Positions 23,070 through 32,238 of a stretch of DNA of 64,000 nucleotides are shown here, in pieces. The notes beneath the pieces were generated by a model. The model saw nothing but the letters and a program-made list of their open reading frames with translations, did no database searches and had not been told where the DNA came from. The stretch comes from Streptomyces sp. NBC_00236. GTDB taxonomy: Bacteria > Actinomycetota > Actinomycetes > Streptomycetales > Streptomycetaceae. The stretch covers positions 5,580,001 to 5,644,000 of the forward strand of contig NZ_CP108100.1 in assembly GCF_036195045.1 (NCBI RefSeq), read 5' to 3'. Numbering within the stretch: the stretch's first letter is position 1; the number at the start of each line of letters is the position of its first letter. A program made the position numbers and the translations under genes.

Positions 23070-24797
23070 ATGCGTCATCCGTCCGTCATATCGCGCCGCG
23101 TAGCAGCGGCCGCCGCAGTCCTCGCCGTGGCCGCGGGCGCCGCGGCCTGCGGCCCCGAGGGCAGCAGCAAGGGCAGCGACGACACCTCCGGCGCGGCGGG
23201 CGCCCCCAAGAAGGGCGGCACGCTCACCGTCCTGAACAGCAGCCCGCAGGACGACTTCGACCCCGCCCGGCTCTACACCTCCGGCGGCGGCAACGTCCCC
23301 TCCCTCGTCTTCCGTACGCTCACCACCCGCAACCGGGAGGACGGCGCGGCGGGCTCGAAGGTCGTGCCCGACCTGGCGACCGACCTGGGCACGCCCAGCA
23401 AGAACGCCACCGTCTGGACGTACACGCTCAAGGACAACCTGAAGTACGAGGACGGCAGCGCGATCACGAGCGCCGACATCAAGTACGGCATCGAGCGTTC
23501 CTTCGCGGCCGAACTCTCCGGCGGCGCGCCCTACTTGCGTGACTGGCTCATCGGCGGGGCCGGCTACCAGGGCCCGTACAAGGACAAGAAGGGCCTCGCC
23601 TCGATCGAGACGCCCGACGCGAAGACCATCGTCTTCCACCTCAACAAGCCCGAGGGGGAGTTCCCCTTCCTGGCCACCCAGACGCAGACCACCCCGGTAC
23701 CGAAGGCCAAGGACACCGGTACCAAGTACGAGGAGCACCCGCTCTCCTCGGGCCCGTACAAGGTCGTCAGGAACGAGGGCGACGGCGAACGCCTGGTCCT
23801 GGAGCGCAACACGCACTGGTCGGCCGCCACCGACGAGGAGCGCAAGGCCTACCCCGACCGGATCGACGTCCGCTCCGGGCTCGACTCCGCCGTCATCAAC
23901 CAGCGCCTGTCCGCCTCCCAGGGCGCCGACGCGGCGGCCGTCACCACCGACACCAACCTCGGCCCGGCCGAACTCGCCAAGGTCACCGGCGACAAGAAGC
24001 TCGCCGCCCGCGTCGGCACCGGCCACTTCGGCTACACCAACTACATCGCCTTCAACCCGAAGGTGAAGCCCTTCGACAACCCGAAGGTGCGCCAGGCCAT
24101 CTCGTACGCCGTCGACCGCGCCTCCGTGGTCAACGCCGCCGGCGGCTCCTCGCTCGCCGAGCCCGCCACCACCTTCCTGCCCGACCAGGACTCCTTCGGC
24201 CACACGCCCTACGACGCCTTCCCGGCCGGGAAGAACGGCAACGCCGCCAAGGCCAGGGAACTGCTGAAGGAGGCCGGATACCCCGACGGGCTGACGGTCA
24301 CCCTCACGCACAACAACGACAAGAACTACGCGACCAGCCCGGAGATCGCCACCGCGCTCCAGGAAGGCCTGAAGAAGGCCGGCATCACGGTCAAGCTCCG
24401 CGGCCTGGAGGACAACGCCTACTCGGACACGGTCTACAACGTGAAGACCGAGCCCGGATTCTTCCTCGGCGGCTGGGGTGCCGACTGGCCCTCCGGCGGC
24501 CCGTTCTTCGCCCCGATCTTCGACGGACGCCAGATCGTCAAGGCCGGGTACAACTTCAACTCCGCCCAGCTGGACGATCCCGCGGTCAACAAGGAGATCG
24601 ACGAGATCAACAAGCTGACCGACCTGAGCGCCGCCGCCGACCGCTGGGGCGCGCTCGACAAGAAGGTCGGTGCGCAGGCGCTGACGGTGCCGCTGTTCCA
24701 CCCCGTCTACAAGCGCCTGTACGGCGAGTCCGTCAAGAACGTCGTCATCAGCGACTGGACCGGCGTGCTCGACATCTCGCAGGTCGCGGTCAAGTAG
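23070..24797 (+). CDS. ABC transporter substrate-binding lipoprotein, family 5 (peptide/nickel type)
   Basis: The product is 575 residues from ATG 23070 (GAGAGG upstream). The signal peptide has a basic start (RHPSVISRR) and an Ala-rich core ending in a lipobox-like GAAAC at about residue 26. The mature protein has the SBP_bac_5 layout: KKGGTLTVLNSSPQDDFDP at the start, VWTYTLKDNLKYEDGSAITS, then the second lobe with NPKVRQAISYAVDR. The family binds oligopeptides, nickel chelates or glutathione outside the membrane. The Cys-Cys leader hints at a sulfur-containing peptide, which is inference. Confidence 0.92.
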   Translation: MRHPSVISRRVAAAAAVLAVAAGAAACGPEGSSKGSDDTSGAAGAPKKGGTLTVLNSSPQDDFDPARLYTSGGGNVPSLVFRTLTTRNREDGAAGSKVVPDLATDLGTPSKNATVWTYTLKDNLKYEDGSAITSADIKYGIERSFAAELSGGAPYLRDWLIGGAGYQGPYKDKKGLASIETPDAKTIVFHLNKPEGEFPFLATQTQTTPVPKAKDTGTKYEEHPLSSGPYKVVRNEGDGERLVLERNTHWSAATDEERKAYPDRIDVRSGLDSAVINQRLSASQGADAAAVTTDTNLGPAELAKVTGDKKLAARVGTGHFGYTNYIAFNPKVKPFDNPKVRQAISYAVDRASVVNAAGGSSLAEPATTFLPDQDSFGHTPYDAFPAGKNGNAAKARELLKEAGYPDGLTVTLTHNNDKNYATSPEIATALQEGLKKAGITVKLRGLEDNAYSDTVYNVKTEPGFFLGGWGADWPSGGPFFAPIFDGRQIVKAGYNFNSAQLDDPAVNKEIDEINKLTDLSAAADRWGALDKKVGAQALTVPLFHPVYKRLYGESVKNVVISDWTGVLDISQVAVK

Positions 24798-24799
24798 CC

Positions 24800-25783
24800 A
24801 TGGCCGAAGCACTGCTGGTCAAGGAGGCGGGGGCCGTCCGGGCCCCCGCCTCCGGGGCCCATCCGTTCTGGCGGCGGCTGCGCGCCCGCCGCTCCGCCCT
24901 CGTGGCGGCGGGCGTCGTCGCCCTGCTGGTCCTCCTCGCGCTCGCCGCGCCGCTGCTCACCGGCATCGAGGGCCAGAACCCCACCGCGTACCACCCCGAT
25001 CTCGTCGACTCCGCCACCGGCGGGGTTCCGCTCGGCTCCTTCGGCGGGATCAGCGCCGAGCACTGGCTCGGCGTCGAACCGCTCACCGGACGCGACCTGT
25101 TCGCCCGCGTCGCGTACGGCGCCCGTGTCTCGCTCGGTGTCGCGCTCGGGGCGACCCTGCTCCAGGTGGCGATCGGTGTCGTCATCGGCCTCTCGGCCGG
25201 TCTCGGCAACCGCTTCGTCGACCAGGCACTCAGCCGGGTCACCGACGTCGTGGTCGCCCTGCCGGTCATGGTGACCGCGCTCGGCGCACTCGCCGTCGTC
25301 CCGGCCGGTTTCCCCCGTCCGGTGCTGATCGCCGTGATCGTCGGACTGGTCGGCTGGTCCGGCATCTCGAAGATCGTGCGCGCCCAGACACTGTCCCTCA
25401 AGTCGCGCGACCATGTCGCGGCCGCCCGGCTCAGCGGCTGGGGCTCCTGGCAGATCGCCCGCCGCGAACTCCTGCCGTCGCTCGCCGCGCCCGTCATCAC
25501 GTACGCCGTCCTGCTCTTCCCCGGCAACATCGTCGTCGAGGCGGCCCTGTCCTTCCTCGGCGTCGGCATCAAGCCGCCCACACCGTCCTGGGGACAGATG
25601 CTCAGCGACGCCGACACCTGGTACCAGGCCGCGCCCACCTATCTGCTCATCCCGGCCCTGCTGCTCTTCGTCACCGTGCTGGCGCTCACCGTCCTCGGTG
25701 AGGGAGTGCGCACCGCGCTCGACCCCCGCGCCGCCTCCCGGCTGCGGATCGGCACCGGGCGCAGGAAGGAGGCCGGAGCATGA
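24800..25783 (+). CDS. ABC transporter permease, DppC/OppC-like
   Basis: The 327-residue protein begins 2 bp after the binding-protein stop. The N-terminal OppC_N region (FWRRLRARRSALVAAGVVALLVL) precedes the transmembrane domain. About six helices are visible with the EAA-type loop (VAAARLSGWGSWQIARRELLPSLAAP) that docks on the ATPase. The large extracytoplasmic loop between TM1 and TM2 (about 55-100) is typical of this subunit. It pairs with the downstream DppB-like permease. Confidence 0.92.
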   Translation: MAEALLVKEAGAVRAPASGAHPFWRRLRARRSALVAAGVVALLVLLALAAPLLTGIEGQNPTAYHPDLVDSATGGVPLGSFGGISAEHWLGVEPLTGRDLFARVAYGARVSLGVALGATLLQVAIGVVIGLSAGLGNRFVDQALSRVTDVVVALPVMVTALGALAVVPAGFPRPVLIAVIVGLVGWSGISKIVRAQTLSLKSRDHVAAARLSGWGSWQIARRELLPSLAAPVITYAVLLFPGNIVVEAALSFLGVGIKPPTPSWGQMLSDADTWYQAAPTYLLIPALLLFVTVLALTVLGEGVRTALDPRAASRLRIGTGRRKEAGA

Positions 25784-26769
25784 GCGGGTTCCTGCTGCGC
25801 CGCCTCGGCGGGGCGCTCTTCGTCCTCCTCGCCCTCAGCGTCGTCGTCTACGCCGCCTTCTACGTCGCCCCCGGCAACGTCGCACAGATCGCCTGCGGCC
25901 CGCGCTGCTCGCCCGCGCAGGTCGCCCAGGTCAGTGAGCAACTGCACCTCGGCGACCCGGTGTACGTGCAGTACGCGCACTTTCTCCAGGCCCTGGTCGC
26001 AGGCCACGACTACTCCACCGGAACCGGTGTGGTGCACTGCCAGGCCCCGTGCCTGGGACTCTCGTACCAGAGCGGTCAGCAGGTCACCCAGCTGATCGTC
26101 GCCAAGCTGCCCGCCACCGCCTCGCTCGCCGTCGGCGCCTTCGTGCTGTGGATGGTGCTCGGGGTCGGCACCGGGGTGCTCTCCGTGTGGCGGCGCGGCC
26201 GCGTCACCGAGCGCGTCCTCACCGGGATCACCCTGGCGGGCATGGCGACACCCGTGTTCGTGATCGGGCTGCTGCTGATCATCATCTGCGTCACGGCGCT
26301 CCAGATCCTGCCGTTCCCCGACTACGTCCCCTTCACCGAGAACCCGGAGCAGTGGGCCTGGAACCTGCTGCTGCCCTGGATCTCGCTCGCCCTTATCTCC
26401 GCCGCCCCGTACGCCCGGATGACCAGGGCCTCGATGCTGGAGACGCTCGCCGAGGACCATGTGCGCACCTTCAGGGCGTACGGGGTCAGTGAGCGGACGA
26501 TCGTCGGACGGCACGCCCTGCGCGGCGCGCTGGCCCCGGTGATCGCACTGGGCGCCCTCGACGTCGGCTCGATGTTCGGCGGCGCGGTGCTCACCGAGTC
26601 CCTCTTCGGGATCCCCGGCGTCGGCCGCGAACTCGTGGAGGCCGTCAAGCAGGTGGACCTCCCGGTCGTCGTCGGTCTGGTGCTCGTCACCGGGTTCTTC
26701 GTCGTCCTCGCCAATGCCGTCGCGGACATCCTCCAGGCGATGGCCGACCGACGGGTGGTGCTGTCATGA
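25780..26769 (+). CDS. ABC transporter permease, DppB/OppB-like
   Basis: The 329-residue protein overlaps the previous gene by ATGA, so translation is coupled. It has the start of DppB proteins (FLLRRLGGALFVLLALSVVVYAAF), six transmembrane helices and the EAA loop (FRAYGVSERTIVGRHALRGALAPV). Two cysteine pairs in the first external loop (CGPRC and CQAPC) are unusual for the family and could form disulfides. The gene order with DppC before DppB is the reverse of the common arrangement. Confidence 0.92.
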   Translation: MSGFLLRRLGGALFVLLALSVVVYAAFYVAPGNVAQIACGPRCSPAQVAQVSEQLHLGDPVYVQYAHFLQALVAGHDYSTGTGVVHCQAPCLGLSYQSGQQVTQLIVAKLPATASLAVGAFVLWMVLGVGTGVLSVWRRGRVTERVLTGITLAGMATPVFVIGLLLIIICVTALQILPFPDYVPFTENPEQWAWNLLLPWISLALISAAPYARMTRASMLETLAEDHVRTFRAYGVSERTIVGRHALRGALAPVIALGALDVGSMFGGAVLTESLFGIPGVGRELVEAVKQVDLPVVVGLVLVTGFFVVLANAVADILQAMADRRVVLS

Positions 26770-28349
26770 GTCTGGTCGAGGTCACCGATCTCTCGATCTC
26801 GTTCGGCGACGTGCACGCGGTGCGCGGACTGTCCTTCTCGCTGGAGGCGGGCGGCGCGCTCGGTGTCGTCGGCGAGTCCGGCTCGGGCAAGAGCGCCTCC
26901 GCGTACGCCCTGCTCGGACTGCACCGGGGGACCGGGGCGCGGGTCGGCGGCTCGGTACGGGTCGCCGGCGTGGACGTCCAGGCCGCCGGGGACGCCGAAC
27001 TGCGGGGGCTGCGCGGGGCGAAGGCCGCGATGGTCTTCCAGGACCCGCTGTCCTCGCTGGACCCGTACTACGCGGTCGGCGACCAGATCGCCCAGGTGTA
27101 CCGGGTCCACCACCGCGTCTCCCGGCGGGCCGCGCGCGCCCGGGCCGTGGAGGTGCTGGACCGGGTCGGGATACCGGACGCGGTACGCCGTTCCCGGTCC
27201 CGGCCGCACGAGTTCTCCGGCGGGATGCGCCAGCGGGCGCTGATCGCGATGGCGCTCGCCTGCGAACCGGAACTGCTGATCGCCGACGAGCCGACGACCG
27301 CGCTCGACGTCACCGTCCAGGCCCAGATCCTGGACCTGCTGCACGATCTGCGCCGCGAGACGGGCATGGGACTGCTCCTGGTCACCCATGACGTGGGTGT
27401 GGCGGCCGAATCGGTGGACGACGTGCTCGTCATGCGATCGGGCCTCGCCGTGGAACGCGGGCCGGTGGCCGAGGTGCTCGGCGCGCCCCGCGAGCCCTAC
27501 ACGAAGGCGCTGTTGGCGGCGGTGCCGAGGATCGCTCCCGCGGCGCGGACGGCGGAGCCGGAAGGGGCCGGCGCCGAGGCCGAGGTGCTGATCGAGGCCG
27601 CGGACGTCAGCCAGGTCTTCGGCCGGGGAAGGTCCGCCCTGGCCGCGGTCGACGGGGTCTCGCTCACGGTCCGCCGCGGCGAGACGCTCGGCATCGTCGG
27701 CGAGAGCGGCAGCGGCAAGACGACCCTCGGGCGGATGCTCGTCGGTCTGCTGGAACCCACCTCCGGCCGGATCGGCCGGGCGGCCCGGGTGCAGATGGTC
27801 TTCCAGGACCCGGTCTCCTCACTCAACCCGCGCCGTTCCGTCGGCGAGTCCGTCGCCGACCCGCTGCGGGCGCGCGGGGAGCGCGACGAAAGCGCGATCA
27901 GGGCGCGCGTACGGGATCTGCTGCTGCGCGTCGGGCTCGACCCGGAGCAGTACGACCGCTATCCCCACGAGTTCAGCGGCGGCCAGCGCCAACGGGTCGG
28001 GATCGCACGGGCCCTGGCCGCCGAGCCGGAGCTCATCGTCTGCGACGAGGCGGTCTCCGCGCTCGACGTGACGACCCAGGCCCAGGTGACCGCCCTGCTG
28101 GCGGAGCTCCAGCGGGAACTGGGACTCGCCCTCGTCTTCATCGCCCACGACCTCGCCGTGGTACGGCAGGTCAGCGACCGGGTCGCCGTCATGCGGCGGG
28201 GCCGGATCGTCGAGGAGGGACCGGTGGAGCGGGTGTACGGCGACCCTGTCGATCCGTACACCAAGCAGTTGCTGGCGGCCGTCCCCGTGCTCGATCCGGG
28301 GCTCGCGGCGGTACGCCGTGCGGCCCGCAGGGAGCTGGCCGCAGCCTGA
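26766..28349 (+). CDS. fused dual ABC ATPase, DppD-DppF type
   Basis: The 527-residue protein starts within the stop of the permease gene (ATGA). It contains two complete nucleotide-binding domains. The first has Walker A GESGSGKS, signature FSGGMRQR and Walker [13 protein letters not shown]. The second has [16 protein letters not shown] and [12 protein letters not shown]. Each has the switch His (LVTHD, FIAHD) and ends with the [11 protein letters not shown] / [11 protein letters not shown] segment of peptide transporters. One gene thus supplies both ATPases for the importer, in the cytoplasm. Confidence 0.95.
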   Translation: MSLVEVTDLSISFGDVHAVRGLSFSLEAGGALGVVGESGSGKSASAYALLGLHRGTGARVGGSVRVAGVDVQAAGDAELRGLRGAKAAMVFQDPLSSLDPYYAVGDQIAQVYRVHHRVSRRAARARAVEVLDRVGIPDAVRRSRSRPHEFSGGMRQRALIAMALACEPELLIADEPTTALDVTVQAQILDLLHDLRRETGMGLLLVTHDVGVAAESVDDVLVMRSGLAVERGPVAEVLGAPREPYTKALLAAVPRIAPAARTAEPEGAGAEAEVLIEAADVSQVFGRGRSALAAVDGVSLTVRRGETLGIVGESGSGKTTLGRMLVGLLEPTSGRIGRAARVQMVFQDPVSSLNPRRSVGESVADPLRARGERDESAIRARVRDLLLRVGLDPEQYDRYPHEFSGGQRQRVGIARALAAEPELIVCDEAVSALDVTTQAQVTALLAELQRELGLALVFIAHDLAVVRQVSDRVAVMRRGRIVEEGPVERVYGDPVDPYTKQLLAAVPVLDPGLAAVRRAARRELAAA

Positions 28350-28424
28350 CCCTGTGTGACCGACTGCCTCTATAGCGCGACAGAACGCTACCGGGGCGGG
28401 AAAGTTACGGCGGTTCACCCCTTT

Positions 28425-28460
28425 CGGTGGTGCGACGGACAACCGTCCGTCGCACCACCG
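28425..28460. terminator. strong hairpin after the ABC operon
   Basis: A perfect 16-bp stem (28425-28440 with 28445-28460) has an AACC loop, 75 bp past the ATPase stop. There is no T-tract. It could terminate the ABC operon or act as a site in front of the glycosyltransferase gene. Confidence 0.6.
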
Positions 28461-28533
28461 GCGTATCCGCTTACGGTCGTCCCGCTGCGAGTCGCCGATC
28501 CAACGGCGGCCGCTCACAAGGGAGATCGGGGGT

Positions 28534-30339
28534 GTGCTCGTGCGGATCGGACTGCTCACCGACGGTGGCTATCCGTATGCGTCCGGTGAGTCCAGACTCT
28601 GGTGCGACCGCCTGGTGCGCGGGCTCGCGCAGCACGAGTTCGATCTCTTCGCGCTCAGCCGCAGCGCCGAGCAGGAGGCGCAGGGCTGGGTCCAGCTCCC
28701 GCCCCAGGTCAGCCGGGTGCGGACCGCGCCGCTGTGGACCGCCGACGAGGACGTTCTCGGCCTCCACGCCCCCCGCGGGCTGATCCCGCGCCTGCTGACC
28801 GGAGGGGGCGCGCGGACGTACGGGCGGCGCGAACGGCGCCGCTTCATCGCCCACTTCACGGCGCTCGCCCACGCGGTGTGCGTGGGGGACGCCTCCGGTC
28901 GTGCGCGGGAGGACGGGGGCGCGGGCGCGCGGTCCGCCGACCCGCAGCTCAGAGGCGCGCAGTTCACCGAAGGCCTCTACGGACTCGCCGAACTGGCCTG
29001 CGAGCACGGCGGGCTCCCCGCCGCCCTGCGCTCCGAGACGGCGGTACGGATCCTGGAGGCCGCCTGCCGCGCACCCGGCACCGGACGCACCGTCCAGACC
29101 GCCACCGTCCCCGATCTCCTCGCCTTCGCCGCGGAGCTCGACCGGGTGCTGCGCCCGCTCTCCCTCGACTGGTACGACGAGGAGAGCCTCGGCGCCGTCG
29201 ACCTCTGCCACGCCGCGTCAGGCGGCGCCGCAGCGCTGCCGGGACTGCTCGCCAAGCGCTTCTTCGGGGTGCCGCTGCTCGTCACCGAGCACGCCGTACA
29301 GCTGCGCGCGCACTACCTCGCGGACTCCGGTACGCCGGTGAGTGCGCCGGTCCGCGCGCTGCTCGCGAACTTCCATGGGCAGCTCGCCACCGAGGTGTAC
29401 CGGCAGGCAGCGCTCATCACCCCCGGCAACACCCATGCCCGCCGCTGGCAGGAGCGCTGCGGCGCCGAACCCGCCAAGGTGCGCACCGTCTACCCCGGCA
29501 TGGAGTCCGGCCGGTTCGCGGTGCTCGGGGAGAGCGAGGACGACGGCGGCCCCGACACACTGGTCTGGGTCGGCCGGATCGAGCCGGCCAAGGACCTGAT
29601 CGCCCTGCTGCACGCCTTCGCCGAGGTGCGCAGGGCCGAGCCCGACGCCCGGCTGCGGATCATCGGCGCGGCGGCCCAGGGGCCGGAGGGCGCCTCCTAC
29701 CTCGCCCACTGCCGGGCGCTCGCCGACCAGCTCTTTCCCGACGAGGCCGCCGACGCGCACGCCGTCGGTGACAGCCCCGTCTCCTTCGAGGACATCGGCG
29801 GGGCCGAGGTCCCGGACCTCGCCCAGGCGTACGCGGCGGGCGGCGTCGTGGTGCTCTCCAGCGTGGTCGAGGGCTTCCCGATCAGCCTGGTCGAGGCGAT
29901 GTTCTGCGGTCGGGCGACGGTGTCCACGGACGTCGGCGCGGTCGTCGAGGTCATCGGCGGAACGGGGCTCGTGGTGCCGCCGCGCAACCCGCGGGCACTC
30001 GCCGACGCCTGCCTGGCGCTGCTGCGCGACCCCGAGCGCCGTGCGCGCCTGGGAGCCGCAGCGCGTGCCCGCGCACTCGAACTCTTCACCGTCGAACAGA
30101 ACCTCGCGGCATTTCGCGGCATTTACCTGGAGCTGATCTCGCAGGCGCCGGTCCGCAGGGCGCCGGCACCGGCCGCCGGTGGTCCCCGCCCCTTCGACAC
30201 CCCGCCGGAGGCCCACGTACTCGGCCTGTGGCCGGAGCCGGGCGACGACCCGGTTCCGGGACCGGCCGGGCGGACGCCCAGCTGGGCCGTGCAGGGGGTC
30301 GGCGCGGGAGCGTGCGGCGCGGGGGACGGCGATGTGTGA
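28534..30339 (+). CDS. DUF3492 / PelF-like GT4 glycosyltransferase
   Basis: The 601-residue protein starts at GTG 28534 (GTG 28540 is equally possible), after GGGAGATCGGGGG. It opens with RIGLLTDGGYPYASGESRLWCDRLV, the DUF3492 N-domain of PelF. Then come a GT-B second domain with LVWVGRIEPAKDLIALLHAF and the E-x7-E motif in VVEGFPISLVEAM, which holds the nucleotide sugar. PelF builds the Pel polysaccharide in Pseudomonas and in some Gram-positives from UDP-sugars in the cytoplasm. An epimerase and a TIM-barrel hydrolase-like gene follow. The C-terminal 60 residues (PAPAAGGPRPF onward) are Pro-rich and probably unstructured. Confidence 0.88.
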   Translation: MLVRIGLLTDGGYPYASGESRLWCDRLVRGLAQHEFDLFALSRSAEQEAQGWVQLPPQVSRVRTAPLWTADEDVLGLHAPRGLIPRLLTGGGARTYGRRERRRFIAHFTALAHAVCVGDASGRAREDGGAGARSADPQLRGAQFTEGLYGLAELACEHGGLPAALRSETAVRILEAACRAPGTGRTVQTATVPDLLAFAAELDRVLRPLSLDWYDEESLGAVDLCHAASGGAAALPGLLAKRFFGVPLLVTEHAVQLRAHYLADSGTPVSAPVRALLANFHGQLATEVYRQAALITPGNTHARRWQERCGAEPAKVRTVYPGMESGRFAVLGESEDDGGPDTLVWVGRIEPAKDLIALLHAFAEVRRAEPDARLRIIGAAAQGPEGASYLAHCRALADQLFPDEAADAHAVGDSPVSFEDIGGAEVPDLAQAYAAGGVVVLSSVVEGFPISLVEAMFCGRATVSTDVGAVVEVIGGTGLVVPPRNPRALADACLALLRDPERRARLGAAARARALELFTVEQNLAAFRGIYLELISQAPVRRAPAPAAGGPRPFDTPPEAHVLGLWPEPGDDPVPGPAGRTPSWAVQGVGAGACGAGDGDV

Positions 30340-30427
30340 CCAGGAGGCGGCCGCGCCGGGCCGTACCGACCGACCGGAACCGGCCGGTGCATCCGCCGCA
30401 CTCGGCGACAAGCACGGAGGAACGACG

Positions 30428-32098
30428 ATGGGCCGCCCGACCGAAGTGCCCGAGGCACTCGGCACACCGACGACCAGCAGCAACGGGGACCACCGCACAG
30501 GAGCGGCGGCCTCCGGGACCCTGCTCGCGGACGTCTCCGAACCGGCCTGGGGGCCGTCCACCGCACCGCGGGACGGGGCAGTGAGCGGGCCGGGGGAGGG
30601 ACCCGGCGCCGCGCCGTGCCCGGAGCCCGACCCCGCTTCGGTCCTCGGCCCCGCGCCCGTGCCCGCCACTGCTTCGGCCACCCGCCCGGAGTCCGTGCCC
30701 GCCACTGCTTCGGCCCTCGACCCCGCGCCCGTGCCCGCCACCGCTTCGGCCACCCGCCCGGAGTCCGCGCCCGCCACCGCTTCGGCCCTCGACCCCGCGC
30801 CCGTGCCCGCCACCGCTTCGGCCGCCCGCCCGGAGCCCGTGCCCGACGCCGCTTCGGCCACCGCCCCCGCTGGAACCCCCGTACCCGCCGAGGCCGACGA
30901 CACCCCACCGGCCGCCGAGGACCCGGTGCCCCACGAGGACCCGACGCCTCCCGACGACCCCGCACCGCACCCTGCCCCGCGCGCCCCCGAGCTCGCGCAC
31001 ACCGCTCCGGCGCGCAAGCTCTCCACCGGGCGGCGCGGGCCCGCCGATCCCGTGAAGTCCCTGATGCACCGGCACCGCGAACTCTGCGAACGCGCCGTCG
31101 ACCCCCTGGAGATCGCCGCCGGGCTCGAGGCCCACGGCGTCACCGACCGCACCGCCGCCCGCTATCGGCACCGCGACGTGTTCTCGCTCGCCGAGGAACT
31201 GTTCGCCCGGGTACCGGGTGTCGCCGGGGAGCCCGTCGGCGTGTCCTTCGCACCGGCGCGCGACATCGAGACGCGCGCCGCTTGGTCACTGCGGGCCCTG
31301 CTGCCGGGCGCCGCCTGTCTCGCGACCTTCGTCGCGCTGCGGTTCACCGAAGGAGTGCTCGACGGCGGGGCGCGGCTCGCCATCGGTTCCGGCGGCGGCC
31401 TCCTCGCGCTCACCGCGCTCGCGCTCGCCCTGCGTACCGGACCCCTCTGCGCCGACGGGCGGTCGTCGGGCGCCGCCGGTCTGTTCGGCTGCTGGCTGCT
31501 CGGCTACGTCCTGTACGGCGACGCACTGCTCCACCAGCTCCTCAGCGGCGGGCCCGAAGGCCCCTGGGACATCACTCCGGCACCGCTGCTCGGCCTCGCC
31601 GTGGCGGTCGCCCCGGCGGCCTGGTGCGCCCACCTCTTCTCCGTACACGCGCACCGCAAACTCAACGGCAGCCGCGCACTGGAGGAGTTCGCCGCAGGCG
31701 TGCGCCCCCTGCTGTTCGCCGCCGTCGCCTTCTTCCTCTGCGTCCTCGGCGGGCTGCTGTACCTGGCCGGACTGGGGATCGGCGGGGGCGGCTCGCAGGC
31801 CGGGGCCTCGGCACTCGGAGTGCTGCTCCTGCTGGCCCGGCTCCTGACCGTCCACGGCTTCCCCGAACCGGCCGCCACCGGCCTCGCCGCCGCCTGTGCC
31901 GTCGAGGTCGCCGCCCCCGCACTCGTCCTGGCGGGCCGGCTGCCCGGCCTCGACGCCCTCGCCCGCCCCGTCGAAGCGCTCATCGGAGCGGCCGGCACCG
32001 GAGCCGTCCCCGCCGTCGCCTGCGGCGCGGCGGCGCTCGGCCTGCTGACCACCGCCACCGTCGCTCTTTCCCGGGCATCCGCCCACACCGCCGTCTGA
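30428..32098 (+). CDS. multispanning membrane protein with Pro/Ala-rich repeat N-terminus
   Basis: ATG 30428 is preferred because GGAGG lies 8 nt upstream; ATG 30332 overlaps the glycosyltransferase stop and would add 32 residues. The N-terminal ~200 residues are disordered and include a 24-residue repeat (PAPVPATASA...) in about three copies. A short conserved soluble module (MHRHRELCERAVDPLEIAAGL) follows, then about eight transmembrane helices to the end. The gene sits between a PelF-like transferase and an epimerase, so a role in polymer export or membrane synthase assembly is possible. It is shorter than PelG (usually 12 helices), and I do not claim homology. Confidence 0.78.
   Translation: MGRPTEVPEALGTPTTSSNGDHRTGAAASGTLLADVSEPAWGPSTAPRDGAVSGPGEGPGAAPCPEPDPASVLGPAPVPATASATRPESVPATASALDPAPVPATASATRPESAPATASALDPAPVPATASAARPEPVPDAASATAPAGTPVPAEADDTPPAAEDPVPHEDPTPPDDPAPHPAPRAPELAHTAPARKLSTGRRGPADPVKSLMHRHRELCERAVDPLEIAAGLEAHGVTDRTAARYRHRDVFSLAEELFARVPGVAGEPVGVSFAPARDIETRAAWSLRALLPGAACLATFVALRFTEGVLDGGARLAIGSGGGLLALTALALALRTGPLCADGRSSGAAGLFGCWLLGYVLYGDALLHQLLSGGPEGPWDITPAPLLGLAVAVAPAAWCAHLFSVHAHRKLNGSRALEEFAAGVRPLLFAAVAFFLCVLGGLLYLAGLGIGGGGSQAGASALGVLLLLARLLTVHGFPEPAATGLAAACAVEVAAPALVLAGRLPGLDALARPVEALIGAAGTGAVPAVACGAAALGLLTTATVALSRASAHTAV
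30649..30864 (+). repeat. 72-bp coding tandem repeat
   Basis: There are three consecutive 72-bp units (30649-30720, 30721-30792, 30793-30864), each made of two related 36-bp halves that encode Pro/Ala/Ser-rich sequence. The first two are almost identical and the third is diverged, so the array probably varies in length between strains. Confidence 0.85.
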
Positions 32099-32178
32099 CG
32101 CACCCCACAGCCCCCGCGGAGCCGACGCCGCGGGTCCCGTTCCACACCGTACGCAACTGCCCCAAGGAGACACCGGAC

Positions 32179-32238
32179 ATGACCCACCGATCCCCCGCAC
32201 CGGCAGCCCGCCGTCGGCACTCAGGGGGCGCGCGATGA
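32179..32238 (+). CDS. possible 19-residue leader ORF coupled to the epimerase gene
   Basis: ATG 32179 has AAGGAG 9 nt upstream, the best ribosome site in this stretch. The frame runs through MTHRSPAPAARRRHSGGAR and its TGA overlaps the epimerase ATG (ATGA). The epimerase has no good ribosome site of its own, so this short basic ORF may load ribosomes for it. The peptide itself need not be functional. Confidence 0.45.
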   Translation: MTHRSPAPAARRRHSGGAR

